Below, piece by piece: positions 33,843 through 43,110 of a stretch of 64,000 nt of DNA. The notes beneath the pieces were generated by a model that worked only from the letters and a program-made list of their open reading frames with translations, ran no database searches and was not told where the DNA came from. The translations under genes were made by a program, and so were the position numbers. Source of the DNA: Flavobacterium cutihirudinis (GTDB taxonomy: Bacteria > Bacteroidota > Bacteroidia > Flavobacteriales > Flavobacteriaceae); the NCBI RefSeq assembly GCF_003385895.1, contig NZ_QRDQ01000013.1:62001-126000 (forward strand), written 5' to 3'. Every line of letters begins with the position of its first letter. Position 1 is the first letter of the stretch.

Positions 33843-36800
33843 TTATTTTAAAGATGGTGTTATTTTAAATTGATACTGATAATTTTTGTCTTGCAAAAGA
33901 TACTGTTTCATTGGCCATGCCTGCCAGCTGTCAATACCTCCAACGCCCATTTGTTTATAATCGATTTTTAAGCTTGTTAAATCTCTTTCTTTCAATTCGG
34001 CAGCGTGTCTTTGTTCTTTTTCTAAGCCATCATCTAAATCTTCGTTTAAATAATGTAATGCTGTAATCGATAATAAACTATCTGATGTAACGGTCAATTT
34101 CAGTTTATCTCCTGATAATTCCAAAAATCTAACGTCGGTTTTATTTCCTGTTTCCTGCGGACGGATATACGGATAATATTGCTCAGAAACCGTTTGATTA
34201 TAAAGTCCGACTTGCGAACTGTAATTTCTGTCGATATAATTCTCGTGCGGACCTTTTCCGTAATACGTCATATTGCTAAAATCTTTCGGAACAATTATTT
34301 CCATACCAAATCTTGGCAACATTGGTTGTTCTTTGGTTTTATCGATATTCAGCGCTTCTTTTACACTCAATTCTCCGTTGCTGTTCAGCTCATAATTTAG
34401 TTCTAAAGTAGCAGCAACCTGAGGCAAACAATACGTTGCTTTTACCAGAATCTTGTTGTCTTTCGTAGCCGAAAATGTCCAGTTTACCAACGTTGGATTT
34501 TCTGTTGCTTCTTTCCATGCCACCAATGTTTTCTGGAAATTTGCGCCAAAATCATTATCATTTGGTGCTCTCCATAAATTTGGACGCAACTGATAACCTT
34601 CTTTTATAATTGGCAAATTACGGAATGAATATCCGTTTATAAAACCTGTTTTTTTATCAAACGCAATTTCGGCATTTTCACTTTTAAAAACCGTACTATT
34701 TGCTTTTTTCTCAACTGTTATTTTGCCTTCGCCAACAATTTTAATATCGTTTTTCCATTCACCTTTATATGCTAATTGCTCCGTTGCAATTTCAAAGCCT
34801 TTTGGTAAAAGTGGTTCAGCATCTTTTAATGTATACGTAATATTTACAAATGCTTCCTGAAACTTTTTGTCTCCTAACTTAATTGGCAAAGCATAGGTTT
34901 TCGATTGATTTGCTTTAATATCTAAATTATCGATAACGCCTGTTGCTTCTGTCTTTCCATCCAAAATCAATTTCCATTGCAGTTTTACATTGCTTAAATC
35001 TTTAAATGAAAATTCATTGTAAACTTTAATAGTAGCCGTTTCTTTATTTTCCCAAGAAGTCAAAATATTTTGCAACACATTTCGCATTTCAAGTGCATGC
35101 GGATTTGGTTTTCTTTCTACCGTGAATACGCCGTTGTTTACAAAGTTATTGTCGCTTTTGACATCTTTTGGTCCAAAATCGCCTCCATATGCCAAAACTG
35201 TAATTCCGTTTGGCAATTTTTTATAAACCGATTGATCCACCATATCCCAAATAAAACCGCCCTGAAAGTTTGGATATTTTCTAATAACGTCCCAATAATC
35301 TTTGAAATTCCCCATAGAATTTCCCATCGCGTGCGCATATTCACATTGAATATAAGGTCGCGACGGATTTGGATTTGCCAAAATATATTCTTCCATTTTA
35401 TCCGGAGAACTGTACATTGGATCAATAATATCCGAATCCCATTCAAATTTCAACCCTTTTCCATCCCAAGCTCCCGCAGTTGCTCTTTCGTACTGAATTG
35501 GTCTTGATTTATCACGGTTTTTAATCCATAAATAACCACGGTAAAAATTATAACCATTTCCGGCTTCGTTACCCATACTCCAAATAATAATCGAAGCATG
35601 ATTTTTATCGCGTTCAACCATACGCTGCATACGCTGTAAATGCGCCAATTCCCAATCTGGTTTATTGGCTAACGTTTTGGTAATATCATAACCCATTCCG
35701 TGCGATTCTATATTGGCTTCATCGACAACATAAATTCCATATTTATCACATAATTCATAAAAATATTCATCATTTGGATAATGCGACATTCTCACCGCAT
35801 TGATATTAAACTCTTTCATAACTTTAATATCCTGCTCCATTCGTTCTCTTGAAATCGTTTGTCCCGTAACTGGATCAGTCTCATGACGGTTTACTCCTTT
35901 TATGTAAATCGCTTTTCCGTTTACTAAAAGTTGACCGTTTTTAATCTCCACTTTTCTAAATCCGATATTGTGGTTAATTACTTCGATTACGTTTCCTTTT
36001 TTATCTTTCAGAAGAAAACTAACCTGATATAAATTAGGAATTTCGGCACTCCATTTTTTAGGATTATTTACTGCGAAATCAAAATTCAACCTTTTTGAAT
36101 CGCCTGAAAGAACCGCTTTTTTTGAGTCAATAACCTGACCGTTATCTTTCAATTGTACTTCAAAATTGTAACTTTCTTTTTTGTCTAAATCGGAAAAATC
36201 TGTGGTAATTTTCAAGGTTCCGTTTACGTAATTTGCATCTAAATCCGGAATAATTTCGAAGTCATTTAAGTGCGCTTTGTTTCGGGCAACGAGGTAAGAA
36301 TCTCTGGTAATTCCGCTCATACGCCACATATCCTGACATTCCAAATACGAACCGTCGTTCCATTTCATTACTTTTAGAACGATTGAGTTTTTGCCTGTTT
36401 TTACATACTTGTTAAGCTTAAATTCCGAAGGCAATTTTCCGTCTTCGCCATAACCCACATACACACCATTTACCCAAACCGTAAGATTTGATTTTGCTGT
36501 TCCAATGTGAAGAAAAATATCTTTTCCTTCCCACGATTTATCAATTGTAATTTCTTTTCTGTAAACGCCAGTCGGATTATAATTTGTTGGAACAAACGGC
36601 GGATTTGGCGCCATTAAATAATCAAAATCGTATGAAGTATTTACATAAACCGGAAATCCGTAACCATTTACATCCCAGCTTGCAGGAATTTTAAAATTAT
36701 CCCAGGAATTGTCGTTATAGTCGGTTTTTTCAAAATCCTTTGGAAGGTCATTTGGACTGTCTACATATTTAAATTTCCACGGCCCGTTAATGTCAAGATA

Positions 36801-36989
36801 ATTTTTAGATTCTCTCCAGTTGTTTTTAGCTGCTAAAGCTTCATTTTCAAAAACGAAATAAGAAGCATGCATCGGTTCCCTGTTCTCTTCGTTGATTTTT
36901 TCATTTTGCCAAAACGGAACTTTTTCCTGAGCATTGACCGTTAAGACTGAGGCAAATAATAAGGATAATATGGATATTGTTTTTTTCAT
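33843..36989 (-). CDS. GH2 beta-galactosidase of the LacZ type, secreted
   Basis: 1048 aa, the usual LacZ length, with an added signal peptide (ILSLLFASVLTVNAQ). Domains: sugar-binding jelly roll (about 60-225), Ig-like, TIM barrel with acid/base Glu475 in IIWSMGNEAGNGYNF and nucleophile Glu550 in YIQCEYAHAMGNSMG, second Ig-like, and the Bgal_small_N domain (about 770-1045: WRAPNDNDFGANF, YYGKGPHENYIDR). It would release beta-galactose from antennae before the GH20 acts. Its upstream region (36990-37163) has no clear promoter, but a terminator for the previous gene suggests a new transcript starts here. Confidence 0.95.
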   Translation of the reverse strand: MKKTISILSLLFASVLTVNAQEKVPFWQNEKINEENREPMHASYFVFENEALAAKNNWRESKNYLDINGPWKFKYVDSPNDLPKDFEKTDYNDNSWDNFKIPASWDVNGYGFPVYVNTSYDFDYLMAPNPPFVPTNYNPTGVYRKEITIDKSWEGKDIFLHIGTAKSNLTVWVNGVYVGYGEDGKLPSEFKLNKYVKTGKNSIVLKVMKWNDGSYLECQDMWRMSGITRDSYLVARNKAHLNDFEIIPDLDANYVNGTLKITTDFSDLDKKESYNFEVQLKDNGQVIDSKKAVLSGDSKRLNFDFAVNNPKKWSAEIPNLYQVSFLLKDKKGNVIEVINHNIGFRKVEIKNGQLLVNGKAIYIKGVNRHETDPVTGQTISRERMEQDIKVMKEFNINAVRMSHYPNDEYFYELCDKYGIYVVDEANIESHGMGYDITKTLANKPDWELAHLQRMQRMVERDKNHASIIIWSMGNEAGNGYNFYRGYLWIKNRDKSRPIQYERATAGAWDGKGLKFEWDSDIIDPMYSSPDKMEEYILANPNPSRPYIQCEYAHAMGNSMGNFKDYWDVIRKYPNFQGGFIWDMVDQSVYKKLPNGITVLAYGGDFGPKDVKSDNNFVNNGVFTVERKPNPHALEMRNVLQNILTSWENKETATIKVYNEFSFKDLSNVKLQWKLILDGKTEATGVIDNLDIKANQSKTYALPIKLGDKKFQEAFVNITYTLKDAEPLLPKGFEIATEQLAYKGEWKNDIKIVGEGKITVEKKANSTVFKSENAEIAFDKKTGFINGYSFRNLPIIKEGYQLRPNLWRAPNDNDFGANFQKTLVAWKEATENPTLVNWTFSATKDNKILVKATYCLPQVAATLELNYELNSNGELSVKEALNIDKTKEQPMLPRFGMEIIVPKDFSNMTYYGKGPHENYIDRNYSSQVGLYNQTVSEQYYPYIRPQETGNKTDVRFLELSGDKLKLTVTSDSLLSITALHYLNEDLDDGLEKEQRHAAELKERDLTSLKIDYKQMGVGGIDSWQAWPMKQYLLQDKNYQYQFKITPSLK

Positions 36990-37113
36990 TCTGTTGTTTT
37001 TATTCTCGGCATGCTATTATTTTTTTTAGTCTATAGAAACATAATTCTAAATTAAGCAAAAGCTTTAAAACCTATTTCTCTTACGCAAAGTATACAGCAT
37101 CCTTATTCGATTT

Positions 37114-37150
37114 AAAGAAAAAACCGCATTACAGAAATACGGTTTTTCTT
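37114..37150 (-). terminator. intrinsic terminator after the TIM-barrel lipoprotein gene
   Basis: Stem AAAAACCGCATT/AATACGGTTTTT with one mismatch and a 5-nt loop (37119-37147), followed by A/T runs. It starts about 15 bp past the stop codon at 37164. Confidence 0.75.
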
Positions 37151-37163
37151 TAGCTTCTGAAGG

Positions 37164-38243
37164 TTATTTCAGGCTTGCTTTTGTTTCTTTTATAGTTTTG
37201 AAATTACTTTCTGACAGCGCATTTCCATCAAAGAATGAAACTCCAATAGCACCATTTTCTTTTGCTAATAAAATGGCTTCTTTTAGTTCTTTGTCATTCT
37301 TTACTCCCGGAACATAAATTCCAGTATTGATTTTTGTTTTTTTATCTTTTAGATCGGCAACACCTTGTTTTGTAGCGTAACCAACCCAGTCAATTTCTTC
37401 ATCGTAAAAACTATGGTAAATCATTGGATATACTTGGTCAATATCCCATTTATCCCAACGCTGACGAACCATATGATCTGCCATTTCAGGATAAGGAAAA
37501 ACCGCCGCAGTCAATTGTTTGTTGTGTTTGTGCGCAATTGCAAAAGCATCGTTAACCACAGCCTGAACCGCATTTAATCTGAAGTTTTTCCACTCCATAT
37601 CGATCGAAGTATTGTGGCTTTCTTTTGGATTTTTATGGTGTATTTTTTCGAACGCTTTCACACATTCATCACAATAGCAAAAATCAAATTGTGGTAATTC
37701 TACATCCTGAACCAAATTGTATTTTGGCAATAAACTAATTGGTAAAAAGATATCCGGGAAACGAATATAATCTAAATGAACACTTTCAATTCCATCCACT
37801 TTTGCAAGTTCTTCAACTAAATGCAAAACATGTTCTCTAGATTCTTTTCTGGTCGGACAAAGCCATTGGTAATAATCAACATACGGACGCGTATCAAAAC
37901 ATGATTTCCCTTCTTTGCTTACCTGATACCAATCTGGGTGTTGCAACGCAATCGAATCGCCAGGTCTGTTCATTGCCATAATCCAGGCATGTACTTTTAA
38001 ACCTTCTTTTGTGGCCAAAGGAACAAGTCTTTTTAAAAGTTTCGGGTCTGTAGAAGTATTGATTAGAACCTCATCGATTCCGCCGTCTTTGTATTTTTTA
38101 AATTCTTTTGTATACTCTGCATCTGCTTTTTTGGCGTCGGCGGTGGTCCAGACTGCAAATTTAAAAGTGATTGGTTCTTCTTTTTTAGCACATGAAAAAA
38201 TACTAAAGGCTAGTAAAAGAAATAATAGTTTTGGTAGTTTCAT
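37164..38243 (-). CDS. lipoprotein with GHL10/DUF4015-like TIM barrel, putative glycosidase
   Basis: 359 aa with a lipoprotein signal (LLFLLLAFSIFSCAKKEEP; Cys18). The body resembles the putative glycoside-hydrolase families related to GH10-like barrels: GGIDEVLINTSTDPK, HAWIMAMNRPGD, and IESVHLDYIRFPD, the sequence pattern shared by DUF4015 and GHL10 proteins. A cluster DFCYCDECVKAF has three Cys close together. ITAAVFPYPE-like and DQVYPMIYHSF blocks follow. Activity unknown; the order GH130, CBM9-like protein, this gene (7-bp gaps) points to a role on mannosyl-GlcNAc-type sugars or their import at the cell surface (inference). Confidence 0.7.
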   Translation of the reverse strand: MKLPKLLFLLLAFSIFSCAKKEEPITFKFAVWTTADAKKADAEYTKEFKKYKDGGIDEVLINTSTDPKLLKRLVPLATKEGLKVHAWIMAMNRPGDSIALQHPDWYQVSKEGKSCFDTRPYVDYYQWLCPTRKESREHVLHLVEELAKVDGIESVHLDYIRFPDIFLPISLLPKYNLVQDVELPQFDFCYCDECVKAFEKIHHKNPKESHNTSIDMEWKNFRLNAVQAVVNDAFAIAHKHNKQLTAAVFPYPEMADHMVRQRWDKWDIDQVYPMIYHSFYDEEIDWVGYATKQGVADLKDKKTKINTGIYVPGVKNDKELKEAILLAKENGAIGVSFFDGNALSESNFKTIKETKASLK

Positions 38244-38250
38244 AGGTGGT

Positions 38251-39318
38251 TTATTTTGAGATTATTTTGCCGTCCTGCCTTATAATATAAGTTTGGTTTG
38301 AAAAAGGACTTTTTATTGTAATATTATATCCCGAAGCATGGTTTTCTAATACCGGTTTCAAAATTTTATTCTCGACTACGATTGGTTCTTTCGTAAGATC
38401 TGTAATTGATTTTGCCCATACTTTATGTTTTCCCGCATATTGCTTTTGAGCTCTGTACAAGGTATAAAGTTCCCATTTAACTTTTTCATCCTGCGGAATC
38501 ACAAAAGTATCTTTTCCTTCTTTGGAAGAAAAATAAACATAGCCCCATTTTTCAGGTTCGTGCATGTTGATGACGCCCATTGGTGACCAAACCCAATTGT
38601 ATTCGGGCAGGAATCTTCCATCAGCATCTTTCTTTCTTTCGTAAGTTCCGTTTTTGATGGAATGTTGCCAATTTACTCTCGAAAAATTCACTCTCCAGAA
38701 TTTATCCACAGGAACAACTTTATCAAAATAGGATGTTCTGTAAGATGCCCAAGGAATTGCCATTTCTAAAACCCAGCCTTCATCAGTATCATTTGGATTA
38801 TTGATTGTTCCGTTGATTTTCACCGCCGATTTAAGCCCCGGAATATCCCAACCGTTAGCTACCACAATGTCTCCTTCTCGATATGGTTTCGTCAAAAACA
38901 AATCCCATGCTGTGTTTAAGGCGTTTATTTCTAATTCGTAATAGTTGTAAGTATCATTATCGGGATCAATAAAAACTTCAAAATCATTATTATAAAAAAT
39001 AATAGTGTCGCGCTGTTTCAAATTCGCCCAAACATGAGGTTCTTCCATTTTAGCCAGGATATAGAAATTGGTTTCATCCCAAAGCATTTTTACTTTAGTA
39101 GCATATTTTGGTTTTACACCGTTTTCAATATCTTCAAAAAGATCTGTCCAGTCTGCTTTGCTCCATGCTCCATCCGTATCTTCTCCATCAATTACAATTG
39201 GAGTTGCTATTTTTGACGCCACATATGTTTTAGGTACAATCGTCTTTTTGGATTGCGAATATCCCACAATCGAAACAAATCCTAAAGCAACTGTCAGCCA
39301 TCTAAATTTAAAACCCAT
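38251..39318 (-). CDS. secreted CBM9-like carbohydrate-binding protein
   Basis: 355 aa with signal peptide (WLTVALGFVSIVGYSQ). The CBM9-like domain covers about 35-270: IVIDGEDTDGAWSKADW, VKMLWDETNFYILAKMEEPHVW, NNDFEVFIDPDNDTYNYYELEINALNTAWD, FWRVNFSRVNW. A short C-terminal tail (about 290-355) has no known domain. Bacteroidota encode many such CBM9-like proteins without a catalytic module; function unknown, presumably sugar capture. It is 7 bp after GH130 and 7 bp before the lipoprotein gene. Confidence 0.85.
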   Translation of the reverse strand: MGFKFRWLTVALGFVSIVGYSQSKKTIVPKTYVASKIATPIVIDGEDTDGAWSKADWTDLFEDIENGVKPKYATKVKMLWDETNFYILAKMEEPHVWANLKQRDTIIFYNNDFEVFIDPDNDTYNYYELEINALNTAWDLFLTKPYREGDIVVANGWDIPGLKSAVKINGTINNPNDTDEGWVLEMAIPWASYRTSYFDKVVPVDKFWRVNFSRVNWQHSIKNGTYERKKDADGRFLPEYNWVWSPMGVINMHEPEKWGYVYFSSKEGKDTFVIPQDEKVKWELYTLYRAQKQYAGKHKVWAKSITDLTKEPIVVENKILKPVLENHASGYNITIKSPFSNQTYIIRQDGKIISK

Positions 39319-39325
39319 CTCGTAC

Positions 39326-40291
39326 TTATAAACTGTTATCTTTCGTAAACTGAACCACTTCGCTTAATTTTCCAAAAGCAATAGCCACAACTGTATCGGC
39401 TGCGCCATAATAAACAGCAAGTTTATCTTCTTTTGTATCGTGCAAAGCAGCACATGGGAAAACGACATTTGGTACATCGCCTACTTGTTCATAAAGTTCT
39501 GCAGGTCCTAATAAATAAGGCTGTGTTCTGTATTTTACTTTATCTGGTGAATCAACATCTAAGAGCGCTGCTCCCATTGCATAACGAAATCCGTTGCAAG
39601 TATTGATAACACCGTGATAAATCATCAACCAGCCTTCGTTCGTAAGAATTGGAATTGGTCCTGCTCCAATTTTGGTACATTGCCATGCGCTGTCTTCGAA
39701 AGGAGTTGGTTTCATGACCAAACGGTGTTCTCCCCAATATTTCATATCTGGACTGTAACTAATCCAAATATCTCCAAAAGGTGTATGTCCGTTATCACTT
39801 GGACGACTTAACATGGCATACTTTCCGTTAATTTTTTGTGGAAACAAAACGCCGTTTCTGTTAAAAGGCAAATAAGCATTTTCACATTGAAAAAACTCTT
39901 TAAAATCAAAAGTATAACCAATTCCGATTGTTGGTCCGTTGTAACCGTTACACCATGTAATCCAGTAACGATCTTCGATGAAAACAACACGAGGATCATA
40001 TTTGTAAGCAGACTCGATCATGTCTGTATTTCCGGCTTTCATTTCGATTGGTTCGTGATTGATTTCCCAATCGATTCCGTTTTTACTAAAGCCAGCAAAA
40101 ATATTCATTTGAACCGCTTTATTATCACATCTGAAAACACCCGCGAAACCATCTCCAAAAGGAACAACAGCACTATTAAAAACACTGTTTGATGATGGGA
40201 TTGCATATCTTTCTATAATGGGATTTTCAGTATATCTCCACATTACATCATTACTGTTTTCGGGTCTGTCTTGCCAAGGAATAGTGCTCAT
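39326..40291 (-). CDS. GH130 beta-mannoside phosphorylase, cytoplasmic
   Basis: 321 aa without a signal peptide, five-bladed beta-propeller. VMWRYTENPIIERYAIPSSN, NSAVVPFGDGFAGVFRCDN, KYDPRVVFIEDRYWITWCNG (Asp99 as candidate proton donor), NRNGVLFPQKINGKYAMLSR and GAGPIPILTNEGWLMIYHG resemble the group that phosphorolyses beta-1,4-mannosyl-GlcNAc or mannosyl-chitobiose from N-glycan cores (GH130_2-like). Location next to a sodium symporter and GH92/GH20/glycosylasparaginase supports this. Products would be mannose-1-phosphate and GlcNAc. Other beta-mannoside substrates remain possible. Confidence 0.9.
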   Translation of the reverse strand: MSTIPWQDRPENSNDVMWRYTENPIIERYAIPSSNSVFNSAVVPFGDGFAGVFRCDNKAVQMNIFAGFSKNGIDWEINHEPIEMKAGNTDMIESAYKYDPRVVFIEDRYWITWCNGYNGPTIGIGYTFDFKEFFQCENAYLPFNRNGVLFPQKINGKYAMLSRPSDNGHTPFGDIWISYSPDMKYWGEHRLVMKPTPFEDSAWQCTKIGAGPIPILTNEGWLMIYHGVINTCNGFRYAMGAALLDVDSPDKVKYRTQPYLLGPAELYEQVGDVPNVVFPCAALHDTKEDKLAVYYGAADTVVAIAFGKLSEVVQFTKDNSL

Positions 40292-40461
40292 TTTTATGTT
40301 TTTTGTTTATTATTTTAATTCTTTCAACACTAAAAAATAAATGCTGAAATTGTTTCTTTTTTACTTTTTATATGCACAGAAATCACTCTTTCTACTTAGT
40401 GCTATTTTCTTTTTTACAGTTTGTCAAAATACAAAACTTTAGCCAATCTGTTTTAATAGTG

Positions 40462-40592
40462 AAACACATAGAAACATAGTTTTTAAAATTTAAAAAAGTG
40501 GTTTCGGTTAGTCCAAAAGTATAGCTATGTGTGGAAAACTTTCTTTTGAATTGTTCTTTTCTAAACATAAAAATCTATGTTTCTATGTGTTT
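40462..40592. repeat. dispersed inverted-repeat element, copy 2 (family A)
   Basis: Perfect 18-bp arms AAACACATAGAAACATAG (40462-40479) and its reverse complement (40575-40592). The interior (AGCTATGTGTGGAAAAC) matches the reverse complement of the interior of copy 1 at 6540-6676. It lies in the symporter to GH130 gap (40292-40761). Confidence 0.75.
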
Positions 40593-40608
40593 ATTTTTTT
40601 TCTCAATC

Positions 40609-40744
40609 TTGTCATTTCGAGGAACGAGAAATCGCACTAGAAATTCTGCAATCTAAATCGTCAGTCTTTGTCGAGTTACGTGTGCGATTTACTTCGTCTG
40701 TTCGCTATCGCTCGAGTCTCGTTCCTCGTTCCTCGAAATGACAA
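40609..40744. repeat. REP-like inverted repeat downstream of the symporter (family B)
   Basis: Perfect 20-bp arms TTGTCATTTCGAGGAACGAG (40609-40628) and its complement (40725-40744), with a loop of 96 nt that is richer in GC than its surroundings and has further CGCTATCGCTCGAG-type short palindromes. It ends 17 bp from the symporter stop codon. A minus-strand ORF across it is not credible as a gene. Confidence 0.75.
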
Positions 40745-40761
40745 ACTTTGTCTTAATTTTT

Positions 40762-42639
40762 CTAATCTTCTATTTTTCGGACTCTGTCCAGCCACGTAAA
40801 TTTCAGGATAGTGGTCGTTGCCAAAAAGACTATTAATGCTACAATTGCTTTTGGATAATCTTTGATAATAAAGAATATCGGAAGCAAAATCATGCTCGAT
40901 TGCCATACAATCCCGATTAAACAGTTTAGCATATCTCTGCCAAAATCCTTATTTTTTTCGAAATTATCGTCTTCTGCTTTTAATACTTTATAAACCGGAT
41001 TCCAGAATCCCCAAGGTCTTACATTCGAATAGAAAGATTTCAGCACTTCCATATCTGTTGGTGCGCTTAAAAAAGTTCCTAAAACACAACCCAATATCGA
41101 AAACCCAAAAATTAACGGAAAGAGATAAATGGCTTGTACATGTGATAAGTTATATAGAAATGAACCTTCCGTTAAATTAGCTTGATTCTGGCCTAAAATA
41201 AACTGCAATGAAGCTATAATTAATCCGGCGAACATTCCCCAGAAATAACCCCAGCCGTTAAAACGCCACCAAATCCATTTTAGGAAATTGGCTGCCACAT
41301 AACCACCGTAAAGTGCGCTGGTTATCCATAAAGTCAAAGAGTTGATAGAATCAGCAAAAAAGCCCATAAAAACTCCTAAACCAACAACCAAAAATGAAGA
41401 AATCTGACTCACTTTTATGTAATGTGCGTTTGTTGCAACTGGCTTGAAATATTTTTTATAAATATCATTTACGATATAAGCTGGTCCTGCATTTACAAAA
41501 GCTGAAAATCCGGACATAAACGCTGCCAATAAACCGGCAAGCAAAAGTCCTTTTATTCCAACAGGAATATATAAATTAACCACTTTTGGCATTAGCAATT
41601 CTAAATCAGCTCCGGTTAAACCTGTGTTCGAATTTAGTTCCGGCGCCAGATTTACCAATGCGATTACGACAATTCCGGTAATTAACAAATATCTTGGAAT
41701 GAACAAAATCAAGTTGGTGAACCCACTCATATAAGCGGCTTCTTTTACCGATTTTGTAGAAAGAATTCTTTGTAAATCGTAACTTGGCGTTGGTCCGGCA
41801 ACACTTGCAAAAAATCCTTTGAACAAGGTCATTCCTATAAAAGCGCCAAACATTTTGTATCCTTCAGAATCAATTAAATTATTGAATGTCTGAAATTTAT
41901 CACTCCACTGGGTTTCAAATTGCCATCCAAAGAAAACATTTTTCCATTCTTCGGTAATAACCGAATTGATTTGAATATCTGTATAATTTACAAAAGCGTA
42001 GCCTGCAATTAGTGTTCCGGCAGTAATCATTATAAGGTATTGTACAACCTCAGTAGCCACTACAGAAAACATTCCGCCTTTAACAGTATAAATTGTCGTT
42101 AAAAATATAATTAGCAAAGCGTAAGAACGCTCTGAAGTCAAGAGTACTAAATCGCCATAATGAAGCGTTAAATCCCATGGAAGAATAATGGTTACAAATT
42201 TCCCGATTCCTTCAAAAAAGTAAGCAATAAAACCAATTGTAGAGATGATGGCGAAAATTGCTACAATAATATGAGAGGCTTTTCCGGCTCTGTCGCTTCC
42301 AAAACGAGTTAAAATCCATTCGGAACCCGTCATTACTTTCGATTTTCTGATCCAGACGGCGAGGAACATCATCACAAAAATCTGATTCCAAATTGGCCAA
42401 AGCCACATAAACATAAAACTTTTTACACCATATAAGAACAGTACTCCAATCATCCATGAAGTTCCCGAAACGTCAAACATTCCGGAGCCGTTACTTAATC
42501 CTAAAAAATACCATTTGATCGTTTTTCCACCGAGAAAGTAATCATCTAATCCTTTTGAAGCTTTTCTTGAAATCCAAATTCCAATTCCTACTGATAAAAC
42601 AATGTAGGCTATGATGATCGCTATGTCAATGATATTCAT
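40762..42639 (-). CDS. sodium:solute symporter (SSS family), inner membrane
   Basis: 625 aa with about 14 hydrophobic segments. N-terminal segment IIDIAIIIAYIVLSVGIGIW followed by SRKASKGLDDYFLGGKTI, the typical SSS start; FDVSGTSWMIGVLF, the sodium/sugar region FASVAGPTPSYDLQRILSTK and GFSAFVNAGPAYIVNDIY. C-terminal extension of about 60 residues ends in a membrane segment. Carriers of this branch import sugars with Na+. It is placed before GH130 (470 bp gap with two repeats), suggesting uptake of mannosyl-GlcNAc or a related disaccharide (inference). Its divergent neighbour is a two-component system. Confidence 0.92.
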   Translation of the reverse strand: MNIIDIAIIIAYIVLSVGIGIWISRKASKGLDDYFLGGKTIKWYFLGLSNGSGMFDVSGTSWMIGVLFLYGVKSFMFMWLWPIWNQIFVMMFLAVWIRKSKVMTGSEWILTRFGSDRAGKASHIIVAIFAIISTIGFIAYFFEGIGKFVTIILPWDLTLHYGDLVLLTSERSYALLIIFLTTIYTVKGGMFSVVATEVVQYLIMITAGTLIAGYAFVNYTDIQINSVITEEWKNVFFGWQFETQWSDKFQTFNNLIDSEGYKMFGAFIGMTLFKGFFASVAGPTPSYDLQRILSTKSVKEAAYMSGFTNLILFIPRYLLITGIVVIALVNLAPELNSNTGLTGADLELLMPKVVNLYIPVGIKGLLLAGLLAAFMSGFSAFVNAGPAYIVNDIYKKYFKPVATNAHYIKVSQISSFLVVGLGVFMGFFADSINSLTLWITSALYGGYVAANFLKWIWWRFNGWGYFWGMFAGLIIASLQFILGQNQANLTEGSFLYNLSHVQAIYLFPLIFGFSILGCVLGTFLSAPTDMEVLKSFYSNVRPWGFWNPVYKVLKAEDDNFEKNKDFGRDMLNCLIGIVWQSSMILLPIFFIIKDYPKAIVALIVFLATTTILKFTWLDRVRKIED

Positions 42640-43110
42640 TAATTTTTATATTTATTTGGTTGGTTAGTTAAATTTTTGGTTGAGTATTTAAAAAAAGCCG
42701 CGATTAATAAAGGCCGATTTTTAGTATTCCCGAAACACTAAATGTGAGGAAAAAACAAAGGTTTTGAAGTAGCAAATTCTACATTGATCTTAGAATTCTT
42801 AAGAAAAACCTGTTGATGATGCGGTATTGATTTTTGGTAAGCATAATGATAATTTTAAAAAGACTTTTATTATTGTTTGAAATAAATAAGCTGTTAGACA
42901 AAAAAAACCTGTTGACTATTGTTTTTATATCTCTTTATTTTACAACTTGCAGTCCGAATGTTATGACGGTCAACAAAGCAAAATGCTTCATAAAACAATA
43001 ATAATTTAACTTTAAATTTATACAAAATTGATTTTTGCGTAAATTAATTTAGACAAACGACATCTAAACGAAGACCAACATCAAAAAAAGTCACAAAACG
43101 TACTATTATT
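42640..43110. promoter_or_regulatory. divergent control region symporter / histidine kinase
   Basis: 471 bp with no gene. A 13-bp direct repeat AAAAACCTGTTGA occurs at 42804-42816 and 42903-42915, 99 bp apart (centre to centre). No consensus TAnnTTTG promoter was found on either strand near the starts. The repeat could bind the LytTR regulator encoded next door (inference). Confidence 0.4.

Noticed and set aside
35070..35507. 145-residue plus-strand ORF
   Set aside because: It is antisense to the conserved barrel of the LacZ-like GH2 and has an odd amino-acid composition rich in Ile, Phe and Arg.
40676..40906. 76-residue minus-strand ORF
   Set aside because: It runs through the family B repeat and the 3' end of the symporter gene in another frame, and has no family features.
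43093..43106. ACAAAACGTACTAT as a seventh LacI-type site
   Set aside because: Only 9 of 14 positions match and the palindrome is broken.
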